From: Megalonaias nervosa
Lineage: Eukaryota; Mollusca; Bivalvia; Unionida; Unionidae
Reading direction: 5' to 3'
NCBI GenBank assembly: GCA_016617855.1
Contig: JAECUM010009759.1
Span: forward strand, 1-64,000
Length of the DNA: 64,000 bases
Shown here: positions 50,248 to 63,058 of the stretch, one piece after another
Layout of the letters: the number at the start of each line of letters is the position of its first letter
Numbering within the stretch: the first letter of the stretch is position 1
Notes under the pieces: generated by a model
What the model was told of the DNA's origin: nothing
What the model saw: the letters and a program-made list of their open reading frames with translations, nothing else
The model's database searches: none
Translations under genes and position numbers: made by a program

Positions 50248-50519
50248 TATATATAATGATCTCCACATGAGACACTTCCCGGAAGAGGCTGACTCCTCAT
50301 CAGAGGTCATCTTGCCATATAATAAAATAGTACATTATTAGCACTTTGTCCTCCTCTGACGAGGCCAGTCCTTTTATAAGACCAGCTTTTAGTTTTAAAA
50401 AAGGGTGGCCTTAAAATATGAGGGTATAACTAGACGACACATTTCCAGTCCACAGGAAAGACTGTGATCCCGAGTACCAGAGCAAGCACTAGCCTTCTAC
50501 AGAACCTGGTGGCTTTACT

Positions 50520-50636
50520 ACATTTAATTAACATAGAAAATAAACACTTTGGCATTTCATTTAATTAACATAAAAAATAAATACTTTGGCATTTTATTTA
50601 ATTAACATAAAAAATAAATACTTTGGCATTTTAATA
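50520..50636. repeat. ~39-bp tandem repeat (3 units)
   Basis: tttaattaacataaaaaata plus aatactttggcattt occurs three times. Confidence 0.9.
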
Positions 50637-50857
50637 CAGCAGGACTATTTTATGGCATTAGTAACTTTTTTAATTTGCTATGCAAAGAGGTTACTGCTGT
50701 GTATTATTTTCATATTTAGCGAGTTAAAAAAAAATGAGTCATTTACTATAGAAACACCAGAACAGTTCAAACTAAAAAAGACTGAATTCATATTATCTTG
50801 TTCACTAAATTGTTTCTTCCTACATTTGCCTTATCATTTAAGACACATGCCACCTAC

Positions 50858-50969
50858 CCTTCTTCTTGTCCACTGCATTTACTGCCTTGATGAGAAGCTG
50901 TGTATTGTTCTCTGTGTATTCCACAAACACCAGCAACAGTTTCAATGCAGTCTTGACCACTAGCCGGAA
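50858..50969 (-). CDS. FHOD: FHOD exon, FH3/DID segment ([18 protein letters not shown]...)
   Basis: The 112-nt exon starts in phase 0 after acceptor attttccag and ends in phase 1 at AAGG|GTAGGT. The peptide begins [20 protein letters not shown] and continues [17 protein letters not shown]. The [17 protein letters not shown] block is nearly invariant in animal FHOD proteins and forms an armadillo helix pair of the DID. It joins in frame to the exon ending SSK (63059) and to the exon starting with the second base of a Gly codon (47394). The 12.1-kb intron before it is dominated by minisatellites. Confidence 0.96.
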
Positions 50970-51909
50970 CTGGAAAATAAAAGGGAAACTACTGTGAAAG
51001 TTAAAAAATTACATGTTTATGACGTCTTAAATTTATACAAAAAATTACATTAAAGTAATTTCATTATTTGGTACATTCTACATTTCATGTGTTGATATAT
51101 TATTGTGCCAAGTTGACGGGGCAAAATATACAACATTAGTAACACTGGCATTGTGTGAGTCATCAATAAAATTCCAAAACCCAAAAACAACATGAATGAT
51201 GCTTTTTTGTTAACTTGCATGAATGTTATGAACACCGCATTCTTATAAAATCCCCACCAGTGTATCCATAAATATGCATCATGATTAAATGCTGCAATAC
51301 TGAGTGACCAATTTGTACTGTGTAAATTAGGGTAAATAAGTGATTGTTTTTTAATACAATATTTAACATGCCTCTTAAAAATGTTGTAGAAATGATTCCA
51401 AGGCAAAGGTCATTCATTAGAGACTTAAAGGACAACAGATACCATTCAAGATCTACTTCTTTGTAGGAAAGAATATACCAAGGTGTGCAAAATAATATCA
51501 GGTACAAGTTGATGCTAGGATAAAAGATGAGAGTACACTCAGAACCACTGAAATTTCAATCAAATTTCTAAAAAAATATGATGTATCCTGGTAAGAATGA
51601 CAGAAATGACTGGCCAACATTTACTAGAATAGCACTGGTATCATCCATATTGCATATACAAGTATATATTGCTTAGAAAACTTATTTTGTATGGAAAAGA
51701 CTGTTTACAATTTAAAGAAATCAGTAAACAAATAAAAAGATTTAAAGGTGTATTGAAAGGGCAGACTTATACATAAATAAATACAGATAACAGGACTGTA
51801 GAGCAATGTTAATTCACTTTTAATCATTTATATTAAATTTTTAAATCAATCCAACCCAACTACACCTCTATGAAAGTAGCAACAGACCCAGTTGATAAAT
51901 GAACACATC

Positions 51910-52188
51910 CATCACCATGATGATATAAACCATTTTTGACAGATCCCAATCATTACAGAACTATAGACCATGATGATATAAACCATTTTTGACAGATCCC
52001 AATCATTAAAGAACTTAAGACCATCATGATATAAACCATTTGACAGATCACAATCATTACAGAACTTAAGACTATGATGATATAAACCATTTTTGACAGA
52101 TCACAATCATTACAGAACTTAAGACCATGATGAAATAAACCACTTCTGACAGATCCCAATCATGACAGAACTTAAGACCATGATGATG
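51910..52188. repeat. ~52-bp minisatellite (5 units)
   Basis: gaccatgatgatataaacca plus tttttgacagatcccaatca and ttacagaactta repeats. Confidence 0.93.
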
Positions 52189-52221
52189 TGAGCTTTCTAG
52201 CAAAGTCTGACCACTGTCTAG

Positions 52222-52420
52222 TTGGGGCCTATGGTGACCAAGGGGTCTAAGGGACTCACCTTTACAGATCACCCAAATCTCACCTCCATCTGAGCGGGCT
52301 TGCTAATAGCTTCCTATGGATCAGAGGTTTTTCCCTGGTTGTTCCTCAAATGAATATATTGGCCGCTATGTATAGCCTATCATTTGCTGAAAAATGGTAT
52401 TAAACCCACAAAACCGAAGT
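52222..52420 (+). mobile_element. SINE family B, diverged copy
   Basis: It has a head-like ggtgaccaaggggtctaagg, then ggatcagaggtttttccctg, and the conserved 3' portion gctatgtatagcctatcatt and tgctgaaaaatggtattaaa. A short GTCTAGT may be the remains of a target duplication. Confidence 0.82.
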
Positions 52421-52489
52421 CTAGTCTCCATATGTTTGGCCAAGCAGATAGAGAATTACTTCATAATATGTGTAGATCTTGCTCAAACT

Positions 52490-53400
52490 CATCCAACATC
52501 ATGATGATATATAAATAACAAACTTCTTTGATGAAACTCGTCCAATATCCTGATAATATACAAGGAACTAACAACTTGGATCAAACTCATCCACGATCAT
52601 GATGATATACAAGTAACAACTTTGATGAAACTCATACTACATCATGACAATATACAGGTACAGGTAACAACTCCGATCAAACCCATCCAACATCATGATG
52701 ATATACAAATAACAACTTTGATGAAACTAATCCAACATCTTCATGATATACAAGTAACAATTCAGATCAAAATCATCCAACATCTTCATGATATACAAGT
52801 AACAACTTTGATCAAACTCATCCAACATCTTCATGATATACAAGTAACAACTTTGATCAAACTCGTCCAACATCTTCATGATATACAAGTATCAACCTTG
52901 ATCACATTCATGCAACATCATTATGATATAGAAGTAACAACTTTGATCAAACTCCTACAACATTTTGATGATATACAAGTAATTGAAATTTTTTTTATCA
53001 AACTCATCCAACATCATAATGATATATAAGTAACAACTCGGATCAAACCCATCCAACATCATGATAAAATATAAGTAGCTAACAACTCTGATTGAACCCA
53101 TCCAACATAATGATGATATGCAACTAGCAACTTTGACTGAACCCATCCAACATAATGACAATATACAACTAACAATTTTGATCAAACTTGTCCAACATCT
53201 TCATGATGTATAAGTAACTAACAAATCTGATCAAACTTGTCCAACATCTTGATGATCTTGATGATATATAAGTAACTAACAATTTTGATCAAGCCCATCC
53301 AATATAATGATGATATACAAGTAACTAACAAGTTTGATCAAACTTGTTCAACATCTTGATGACATATAAGTAACTAATAACTCTGATCAAAATCTGATAA
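52490..53400. repeat. ~46-60-bp minisatellite (~18 units)
   Basis: Units combine tcatccaacatcatgatgat, atacaagtaacaact and ttgatcaaac. Later units gain a second ctaacaa, making them longer. Confidence 0.92.
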
Positions 53401-53585
53401 TAAATACAGTTGTTAGAGTACAGTCAAGCTCAGTCAATCAGATGCCTGTTTAATATCTGGATCTTGCTTGTTATCAAATATTGTACAGAGATCATAATGA
53501 TACAGTTGCTAACTACACGACTGATTAAAATTGGACATGTATTCCTTGAGAAGCTGCCAGGGTGCATGCATAAAGTGGCACAATA

Positions 53586-53731
53586 CAAAAGTAGAAGGAA
53601 AGGAGTAGTCGAGAGTGGAAAGAAGGAAGGAAAGGAGAAAGTTAGAAGTAAAAGGATGGAGGAAGAAAGCTGAAAGGTGGAAGTGGTGGAAACTGAAGAA
53701 AGAAGAAAGAAGGAGATGAGCAGGATGAACA
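53586..53731 (+). other. Purine-rich tract
   Basis: About 145 bases are overwhelmingly A/G on the plus strand (agaaggaaaggag, gaaggaaggaaaggagaaa, aagaaagaagaaagaaggag) with scattered pyrimidines. Such tracts can adopt triplex structures. It is pyrimidine-rich in the FHOD transcript. Confidence 0.7.
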
Positions 53732-54169
53732 TCACAGATAATAGTGACATGTAGATATGAACATTCCAAATGATGAATAAAGTTATTAAATGGGAACCAG
53801 GTGAATTAATGTCTATTATAGTGAGCAAAAATTTAATCTTTTATGCTAAAATATATTTATTGATTCTTTACAAGTTTATAAAATTTTACCTATTGAATAC
53901 TGACTTGATATATGTATTTAGGGAATCAGCTTTGCTAATCAAGGGCTCGAAATAGGTTGATGCACATGTAGTTGCAGTATTATTTATAATAATGTAGCTG
54001 GATCGTGACATACTGTAAAACCTGAGCTGTTTGAAAGGGTAACAATGCATAAAAGGTGGCATAGCCCTGGCCTACAGCTATTATCTGTTGAACTAGTAAT
54101 GTATAAATAACAGTGGCCTTCTGATGCAGAGTAGTTTCATTAATACCATATGTATCCAATGACAAGATA

Positions 54170-54250
54170 ATGCTTGATGATACGCCCACTGCCTGATGAC
54201 AAGCCCATACCTGATAAGACAAAGCTTGACGATAAGCCCATGCTGGATAC

Positions 54251-54309
<59 letters not shown>

Positions 54310-56112
54310 TAATAATAATAATAATTATGACTTTATTTTATGCGGGCAACTCAATTAGTTACAAATGAGAAGTTAATCTACCTTGAGGATCTCTATTAAG
54401 ATACAAGCTAATAATAATATGTGAACATACACACACATGCACACACAACCCATGTTTGACTGTAAGACCATACTTGATGATAGACCCATGCTTGCTTATA
54501 GGTCCATGCTTGAAGGCCCAGGCTTTATGACAAGCCCATGATTCATTACAAACCCATGCCTGATAACAAGCCCAAGTTTGCTGCTAATCTCATGTTTGAT
54601 TACAAGTCCAACCTTGATGACAAGCCTAAGCTTGATGATAACCTCTTGCTTGATGACAAGCCCATGCCAGATGATAAGCCTTTGCCTGATGATAAGCTCA
54701 AGGCTGATGATAAGCCAATGCTTTATGACAAGCCCTAGCATGATGGCAAGCCCAAGTTTGTGAAAAGCTGATTCTTGATGACAGAACAAAGCTTGATGAT
54801 AAGACCATTCTTGATGACACATCCAAGCTTGATAAGCCCATACTTGATAACAAGCCCATGCTTCATGACAAGCACATACCTGATGACAAGCCCAAGTTTG
54901 GTGATAATCATGTTTGATTACAAGTCCAACCTTGATGATAAGCCCAAGCTTGATGATAATCTCTTGCTTGATGACAAGCCCAAGCTTGATGAGAAGCCCA
55001 TGCTTGATGACAAGCCCTTGCCTGATGATAAGCTCAAGGTTGATGATAAGCCATTGCTTTATGACAAGCCCAAGCATGATGACAAACCCAAGTTTGTGAA
55101 AAGATGATTCTTGATGACAGACCAAAGCTTGATAAGCCCATGCTTGATGAGAAGTCCAAGCCTGATGATAAGACCATGCTTGATGACAAGCCCTTGCCTG
55201 ATGATAACCCCAAGTTTGATAAGACCACACTTGATGACAAGCCCTAGCCTGATGATAAGCACAAGCTTGATGATAAGACCACGCTTGATGACAAACCCTT
55301 GACTGAGGACAAGCCCATGCTTGATAATAAGCCCATGCTTGATGACAAGCCCATGATTGATGACAAGCCCATGCCTGATGATAAGACCATGCCTGATGAC
55401 AAGCCCATGCTTGATAACAAGCCCATGATTGATGACAAGCCCATGCCTGATGACAAGCCCATGATTGATAACAAGCCCATGACTGATGACAAGCCCATGC
55501 TTGACGACAAACAAAAGTTTGTGAAAAGCTCATTCCTGATGACAGGCCAAAGCTTGATGATAAGCCCATTCTTGATGATAAACCCCAAGCTTGATGATAA
55601 ACCAATTTTTTGATGAAAAGCCCATTCCTGATGCTAAGCCCATTCTTGATGAAAAGCTCATTCTCGATGAAAAGCTCAATCTTGATGAAAGGCCCATTCT
55701 TGATGATAGGCTCAAGCTGAAAGACAAGCCCCTGTTTGATGATAAGCCCAAATTTGTGAAAATCTCATTCCAATGACATACCAAAGCTTGATGATAGCCC
55801 ATTCTTGATGATAAACTCAAGCTTGAGGATAAGCCCATTTTTGATGACAAGCCCATATTTGATAAAAAGCTCATTCTTGATGAAAAGCCCAATGTTGATG
55901 ATAGGCTCATTCTTGATGATAGGTTCTAGCTTGAAGACAAGCCCCTGCTTGATGATAAGCCCCAACTTGTGAAAAGCTCAATTTTGATGAGAAGCACATG
56001 CTTCATGAAAACCCCATTCTTGAAGGCAAGCCCATGCTTGATGATAAGCCCAAACTTGTGGAAAGCTCATTCTTGATGATAGTCCAAAGCTTGATGATGA
56101 ACACAAAGCTTA
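54170..56112. repeat. 18-bp minisatellite, ~1.9 kb, split by LINE tail
   Basis: The basic unit is cttgatgataagcccatg with gatgacaagccc variants. A superunit ending in tttgtgaaaagctcattctt recurs several times (near 54.76, 55.10, 55.52, 55.76, 55.97 and 56.05 kb), showing higher-order amplification. The 18-bp period holds frames open on both strands for up to 1.1 kb without coding signs. Confidence 0.95.
54252..54425 (-). mobile_element. LINE 3' end with (ATT)n tail, inserted in 18-bp array
   Basis: On the minus strand the sequence ends GCCCGCATAAAATAAAGTCA followed by a long (ATT)n, the typical tail of CR1/L2-like elements. The plus strand shows (AAT)n at 54252-54328. The insertion divides the 18-bp tandem array: aagcccatgctggatact lies before it and tgacaagcccatg-type units resume near 54460. 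Confidence 0.65.
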
Positions 56113-57054
56113 ACTTTACAAAATTTTAGCAAATATTTATGAGGAATATCTTTGTTTGATATTAAGTACACCTCTTAAATTTTCACAAATTTATAATGCT
56201 GGCCACCTGATCTTATCATGGGAAAAATACAGTACACAGCTTACACGCAGTGTTACCCTCATTATGCAAACATTTATACAAAAACACACTACCAAGAAAG
56301 TAAACAAAAGAAAGTGTACAGGTGACCTTAAGCAATATTTTAATATAATACAAGAGAAAGTTCCAATCTAAGTTACCTCTGACATTATGTAATTAATCTT
56401 AGTTATATTTACTTTGGCTTGTACTGCAGCAAGTCAAAGAAACACAACCAATATTAAATCTAAATTTAAAACAAACTTGGGGTGGGTCAGGTGGGGTGGA
56501 GTGAAGTGTTTTCCATAATATCTGAATCAAAAGATGTAAACTTAAGACTCTTTTCTTTGCATAAATACATAAGAATTTTCATAAAAATGATAATATGGCA
56601 TTCAGATCATTTTTTAAAAATACTAGCATAGACTTCAATTTGGACTTGCTTTCAAACCATTATGGTTATAGAGAATGATTTCAAACTGTTATAACCGAAT
56701 GCTTTCAAGCCATTACGATTTTGGAGAATGCGTTCAACCATTATGGTTTTGGAGATTGTTTTCTGAAGGAGAGTTCAAATAAATGCATGTGTATACCAAT
56801 CATGCTGAGCACAAAACTAAAGATGGTTGTTTGCAGGCCTCAGGAAACCTTTCTCTATGTTGGGCATTTCCAACAGTATCAATATTTTGATAGACTGCAA
56901 AATATTCCCATCAGATATTCACAATTATCAATAGAAATCTTATTCTTTTTCTTATATTTCACTTCACATCTAAAAAATTTAATAATTTTAAATAATTTCA
57001 AACACCTTATCTAATAAAGCATACAATGACAAATCTTCATAGGATGGGCATTAA

Positions 57055-58045
57055 ATTGCCTCATGAAACAGTCATAATTACTGTTGAACTGCCCCACACA
57101 TCAGTCATAATTGCTGTTCAACTGCCCCACACATCAGTCATAATTACTGTTGAACTGCCCCATGCATCTATCATAATTGCTGTTGAACTTCCCAATACAT
57201 TGATCATAATTACTGCTGAACTGCCCCACACAACAGTCATAATTGCTGTTGAACTGCCCCCATGCACTGATCATAATTACTGTTGAACTGACCCATACAT
57301 CAGTCATAGTTGCTGCTGAACTGCCCCGTGCATCGATCATGATTGCTGTTGAACTGCCCCACACATCAGTCATAATTGCTGTTGAACTGCCCATGCATTG
57401 ATCATAATTACTGTTGAACTGCCCCATGCATCATCATAACTGCTGTTGAACTGTCCCACACATCAGTCATAACTGCTGTTGAACTGCCCCATACATCGAT
57501 CATAATTGCTGTTAAAGTGCCCCATGCATCGATCATAATTGCTGTTGAACTGCCCTATGCATCGATCATAATTACTGTTGAACTGCCTCATGCATTGATC
57601 ATAATTGTTGTTGAAATGCCCCACACATCAATCATAATTGTTGAACTGCCCCATAAATCAGTCATAATTGCTGTTGAACTGTCCCATGCATTGATCATAA
57701 TTACAGTTGAACTGCACCATGCATCAATCGCAATTCTGTTGAACTCCCCACACATCAGTCATAACTGCTTTTGAACAGCCCATGCATCAGTTATAATTAT
57801 TGTTGAACTGCCCCATGCATGTCGTAATGCTGTTCAACTGCCCCATGCATCAATTATAATTGTTGTTGACCTGTCCCATAAATCAGTCATAATTGCGTTT
57901 AAAATGCCTGATGCACCAGACATATCTGCTGTTGAATTACTGAATGCATGTCATAATTCCTGTTGAATAGCCCCATTTACAAATCATAACTGCTGCTGAA
58001 CTTCCCCAGGCATCAGTCATAACTGCTGTTGAACTGCTTAGTCAT
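57055..58045. repeat. ~33-bp minisatellite (~28 units)
   Basis: cataattgctgttgaactgc plus cccatgcatcgat repeats; alternating acacatcagt and atgcatcgat ends suggest a two-unit subperiod. Confidence 0.95.
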
Positions 58046-58344
58046 ACTTGCTCCTTAATGCTGGCTTTTCACTTCAACCAACAAGTAGATTAAGGTATAC
58101 ACAGCATATCATCAAGAATCAAGCAGAACTTCCCCTTTGCATTGCCAGCATTGCAATAACAATAAATGCCAATGACAGTTCTATTGAAATGAAAGTATGG
58201 ACACATAAGATTAGGAAGTAAAAAATCAATGAAACAAGCAAAGTGCCTATCAAAGTTTGTGCACTGGTTGCTAAAAGTAATAACAATTACAAAAAGGTTT
58301 TGGAGTTTGGGCTTTTTTTTGCATAAACTGCCACAGCTTTAAGT

Positions 58345-58705
58345 ACTTAACAATTAATAACATCCTGGGAAGGACACAGTACTATTGTTTTCCCCTAACT
58401 TGCCATTGATCTTAATATACACAACAATTAATAAGATCCTAGGAAAGACATGGTACTATTGTTTTTCCCTGACTTGTCACTAATCTTAATATACACAACA
58501 ATTAATAAGATACTGGAAAGGACACAGTACTTTTGTTTTCTCCTGACCTGCCATTGATCTTAATACACACAACAATTAATAAGATCCTGGGAAGGACACA
58601 GTACTATTGTTTTCTCCTGACTTGTCACTGATCTTAATATACACAATAATTAAGATCCTGGGAAGAACACAACACTATGACTTATCACTGATCTCAATAT
58701 ACACA
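58345..58705. repeat. ~73-bp tandem repeat (~5 units)
   Basis: The unit holds aacaattaataagatcctgg, gaaggacacagtactattgt and tcttaatatacac. Confidence 0.92.
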
Positions 58706-58982
58706 CCAAGCATTAACATTCAGGAATAAAAGAATAAGAGATGATTAAATAAAAAAAAAAGTCAAGCAACAGCTAATGGTTGGGTCAGTTTTCGAGGCTA
58801 AAATACAACAAAACACTGAGCTGCTTTGCAAGTTATATCAAAAGTACATGCAAAAATTTTTTATCAGTCCAGGTATTCACAAGCTCAGTGCATATCATCC
58901 ATGTGGGATGTAATGGACATGTACATTCTCCAAAAGCTTAAAATGAAACTGAGAGCAATACTGTTGTTTCCATTTCAACAAA

Positions 58983-59235
58983 AGTGTCAGACTTGGCAAC
59001 ACTACTGCTGCTATGTTTGACAAAGTGTCAGACTTGGCAACACTATTGCTGTTATGGTCAACAAAGTTTCAGACCTGGCAACACTACTGCTGCTATGTTC
59101 AACAAAGTTTCAGACCTGGCAACACTACTGCTGCTATGTTCAACAAAGTGTCAGACTTGACAACACTATTGTTGCTGCAATCAACAGCATCAGACTTGAC
59201 AACACTATTGTTGTTACATTCAACAGTGTCAGACT
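58983..59235. repeat. ~42-bp minisatellite (6 units)
   Basis: caaagtgtcagacttggcaa plus cactactgctgctatgttca repeats. Confidence 0.93.
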
Positions 59236-59946
59236 TGTCAGATAAAGCTACAACAACTATATTTCAAAATACCTATTTCACTGTGAAGAAAATGTTCAAC
59301 AATTATCAAGTCAGCTTAATATATGTTAAATTTACTTATTGGAAATGCTTTGATATCATTAGAAAAAGAGTCCAAAGTCTTTGCCGAGTCTTGTTTTCTG
59401 AGATGAAGTGGGTCAAAATAGTTGCTGTTACAATATCAAAGAAATGAGATTTATTTCAAATATTAAAAATCTAATTCTGGGCGACTAATTGTTTTTCTTA
59501 CAACTTATCAATATACCTGCCTTTTCCACATCAACTGCACTAATTCTAAACCACTTTAAATATCATGCACCAGAAGTAGGACATTTTAAAAAGAAAATGA
59601 TTCACACACAAATCTGTGACCTCACTTATAACTTTTCAACTCAAACTACAATATACCACGATGACAAAGTTTGCAAACTATTTCAGTGATGTGTTAGTTT
59701 TAATGTGGACTGAAATGACTGTCAGTACATACAACTAAACAGCTGATAAAACTTGAATATAATCACTCTCGTGCCTCCCACCGCTGACAACAAAACCAAA
59801 AAATTTGAATGCCTCTCGATGTCTGTTATGCTCAAAACATTTGGATGAGGTTCTCTAATGGACATAAACACCTTTGTATCTCAACCAGAAGAAAGAAACA
59901 ACACAGTAAAAGTTCCCAAGAATAAATCCAATCAGCACTTGAAACA

Positions 59947-59947
<1 letters not shown>

Positions 59948-59992
<45 letters not shown>
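59948..59992. repeat. (TA)n microsatellite
   Basis: It is a pure TA run of about 22 repeats. Confidence 0.97.
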
Positions 59993-59996
<4 letters not shown>

Positions 59997-60887
59997 ATGA
60001 ATAAAGCCTAAAATGAAAATTTATTGGATGATCAAACACATACTTCCATCATTCCTAACCATTCCTATTTTAAAATATCAGATGCATTCTGACTTGTAAA
60101 ACACATCGAATGTGCTGAACCATGTATCCACTAGTAAGCAGTAAGTAACTAGTAGTCAGTAAGTAACTAGTAAGCAGTAACTAGTAAGCAGTCATTCAAA
60201 TAACAAAATAACAATGCCCCTGTATGAAAATTCAGGCTACAAGTTAAATTTTATGGTGGGACTCTCAACTCAACTCATTTTAGAATTTTAAAAAATGAGA
60301 CTTTTGAGATCAATCTATCAACATTTAAATACATTCTTGTTAAATGTCTTTATTCTTTAACACAAAATGGAATGACAAAATACTTTAATTATTCCGCTGC
60401 TTATAAACGGTTTCAGATGGAAAGAGGGAAGCAAATCAATTACATCATTAGGATCAAATTTTTGCGAAGTTTACTTGTAACACTTTTATAGGAGTACTTT
60501 TAATCTTCAAATCTGAACCTCACTGTTACAGTACTGACTGGATGCAGCACAATCATGTACAGAATTCATATATTAGTGGAGTCCCATTCCTTCACAAAAA
60601 AGCAGTCTCTGCAAGCTGAAGTCAGCATATGATGCAGTTGTTATCCATGCACTGTCTGTTCACACCTGTGATTGGTGTACCAGACAGTGAGAACTCATCT
60701 GTCTCTGATTGGATAAGGGTCATCAGTACTAACACTAGGATGCTCTTATCAATGAGGCAGCAAAGCCATCTGTCAGCCATTAACAACACAATTGCTTTTC
60801 CACTTCCCAGCTGCCTTCATATACATTTTAGCTCAGTTGTGTGCATTACCATCCTTTCCTGCACTAATGAAAATACATGAATCTTTC

Positions 60888-61082
60888 TAAACAAGAAACA
60901 CCTATTCAACTCATGTTTCTGAACACATCATTCTAAATGAGACATATATCTATTAAACATTCATGCTTTTGAACATGTCATTCTAAATGAGACATGTATC
61001 CATGACAAATTGATGTTTTTGAATATGACATTCTAAATGAGACATGTATCCATTAAACACTCATGTTTTTGAACATATCATT
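60888..61082. repeat. ~58-bp tandem repeat (3-4 units)
   Basis: cattctaaatgagacatgta plus tccattaaacactcatgttt and ttgaacatat repeats. Confidence 0.9.
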
Positions 61083-61801
61083 TGTTCTTTCCTTTTGGGC
61101 AAAATGCACCATTAGCTCTAGCTAAATAAACCAAATACTTTGAGATTTTTTTAAAAATCTGAATAAAATAATGTTTAAGGCACTGAGTCATCACATAATG
61201 CTTGGTTATGAAACAAAGATCCTTTTTCTACATTCTACTGACCACATGAAAATAGCATTATTTATCATCATCATTTCCAGACCTACCAACTCTAGCAAGA
61301 CCTTCTCAGGAAGGTAGTCTGTATTTTTGCCTCAATCAAGTCGTATTAATTTTTAATATGGTCTAAAAAAATATCATGTATTGCTATTGTCAAATTGGAA
61401 AAAAGTCAGTTCAAAAGTTCACGAGTCTGATCAATATGTTAAACTACAAAGTTTGTAAACTACACTATGACCTTAATGACCATCAGTTCAATTTCAGAAA
61501 CTGCAGTTCCACACTCATGGAGTGTAAATGGCTTCTTGCTAGATCTATTAACCCAAAGTAATCCAGGCTTTTTTTTTGGTTTTGTTTCACATGGTGGTGG
61601 CAATCATTAGTCCTGCTATCAACATAATTGTTGCTTTTCCTACAAACAAATTTCTCCACAACAATCTGAATATTCCATTGCGTACTTCTGTACTGAATGT
61701 TTGAACTTGTTAATAGGCTGATTGTCTCTTTTGCCTTCAACATATTTTAGTAAACAGATGCAAAGGACTGATGAGAACACTTTTATTGGGGGGGGGGGGG
61801 T

Positions 61802-62700
61802 TTGAGCCACTATATGGTGGCACTGTGGGTAGTGTCAGGAACTGGTTCAAATTGTAGCCACTATATGGTGGCACTGTGGTTAGTGTTGAGAATCGGTTCA
61901 AATTTTAGCTACTATATGGTGGCACTGTAGTTAGTGTTGGGAATTGGTGAAAATTTTAGCCACTACATGGTGGCATTGTGGTTAGTGTTGGGAATTGGTG
62001 AAAATTTTAGCCACTACATGGTGGCATTGTGGTTAGTGTTGGGAACTGGTGAAACTTTTAGCCACTATATGGTGGCATTGTGGTTAGTGTTGGGAATTGG
62101 TGAAAATTTTAGCCACTATATGGTGGCATTGTGGTTAGTGTTGGGAATTGGTGAAACTTTTAGCCACTATATGGTGCCATTGTGGTTAGTGTTGGGAACT
62201 GGTGAAAATTTTAGCCACTATATGGTGGCATTGTGGTTAGTGTTGGGAACTAGTGAAAATTTTAGCCACTATATGGTGGCATTGTGGTCAGTGTTGGGAA
62301 TTGGTGAAAATTTTAGCCACTATATGGTGGCACTGTGGTTAGTGTCAGGTGAAAATTTTAGCCACTATATGGTGGCACTGTGGTTAGTGCTGGGTGAAAA
62401 TTTTAACCACTATATGGTGGCACTGTGGTTAGTGTTGGAAACTGGTGAATATTTTAGCCACTATATGGTGCCATTGTGGTTAGTGTTGGGAATTGGTGAA
62501 AATTTTAGCCACTATATGGTGCCATTGTGGTTAGTGTTGGGAATTGGTGAAAATTTTAGCCACTATATGGTGCCATTGTGGCTAGTGTTGGGAATTGGTG
62601 AAAATTTTAGCCACTATACGGTGCCATTATCGCTAGTGTTGGGAATTGGTGAAAATTTTAGCCACTAAAAGGTGCCATTGTGGTTGGTGTTGGGTGAAAA
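61802..62700. repeat. ~51-bp minisatellite (~17 units) resembling the adjacent exon
   Basis: The unit is agccactatatggtggcatt, then gtggttagtgttgggaattg and gtgaaaatttt. The part agccactatatggtggcatt plus gtggtt (for example 62111-62136) matches 24 of 26 bases of the FHOD exon at 63081-63106, same strand. Period 51 leaves a 244-codon frame open that is not a gene. Some units are 9-10 bases shorter. Confidence 0.95.
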
Positions 62701-63058
62701 TTTTTTAAGTCTGATGATCGCTGATCTGAATCTATAGGAGATAGTTTATTTTTTTTCATGGATCATGGAATTTTTGTGTGCATACTTTGCAGAATTGCCA
62801 TCTGCCATTTATTTATTTGGGTTGTACTAAACAATGGAGGGATATAATAAATGGAAGCCGTTATGCACATATTTTACTTTTCTTGGCAATTTCATCCCAG
62901 AAAGGCAAATAGTTTGGTTTTATTTTAAAAACTGTATAGTTTATATTTAATTATGGAAAAACCATAATACAACACTTGGTTGTCTGACTTTTCTAACCAA
63001 TCTTTAATTTTTGTAACTTTTGTTACTTGTCACAGAGGTACAAATATACTGTTCTTAC

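Larger units (their letters stand above)
47395..50857 (-). other. FHOD intron carrying the inverted-repeat element
   Basis: It comprises the 38-bp array, the microsatellite, the 2.0-kb element and the AT-rich 39-bp repeat. At 50250-50400 a short imperfect hairpin (gactcctcatcagagg / cctcctctgacgagg) is visible. Confidence 0.65.
50970..63058 (-). other. FHOD intron, 12.1 kb, minisatellite-rich
   Basis: It holds nine arrays plus SINE B, a LINE tail, a purine tract and a (TA)n run. Stretches without recognised features are 50970-51905, 53735-54165, 56115-57050, 59240-59945, 60195-60885, 61085-61800 and 62700-63058. Confidence 0.65.

Noticed and set aside
54496..55605. 369-codon minus-strand open frame
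   Set aside because: It is a by-product of the 18-bp tandem array. Other frames on both strands are equally open and the translation is a degenerate HQAWACHQ-type repeat.
61934..62668. 244-codon plus-strand open frame
   Set aside because: It comes from a 51-bp minisatellite with a period divisible by three. There is no splice or family support.
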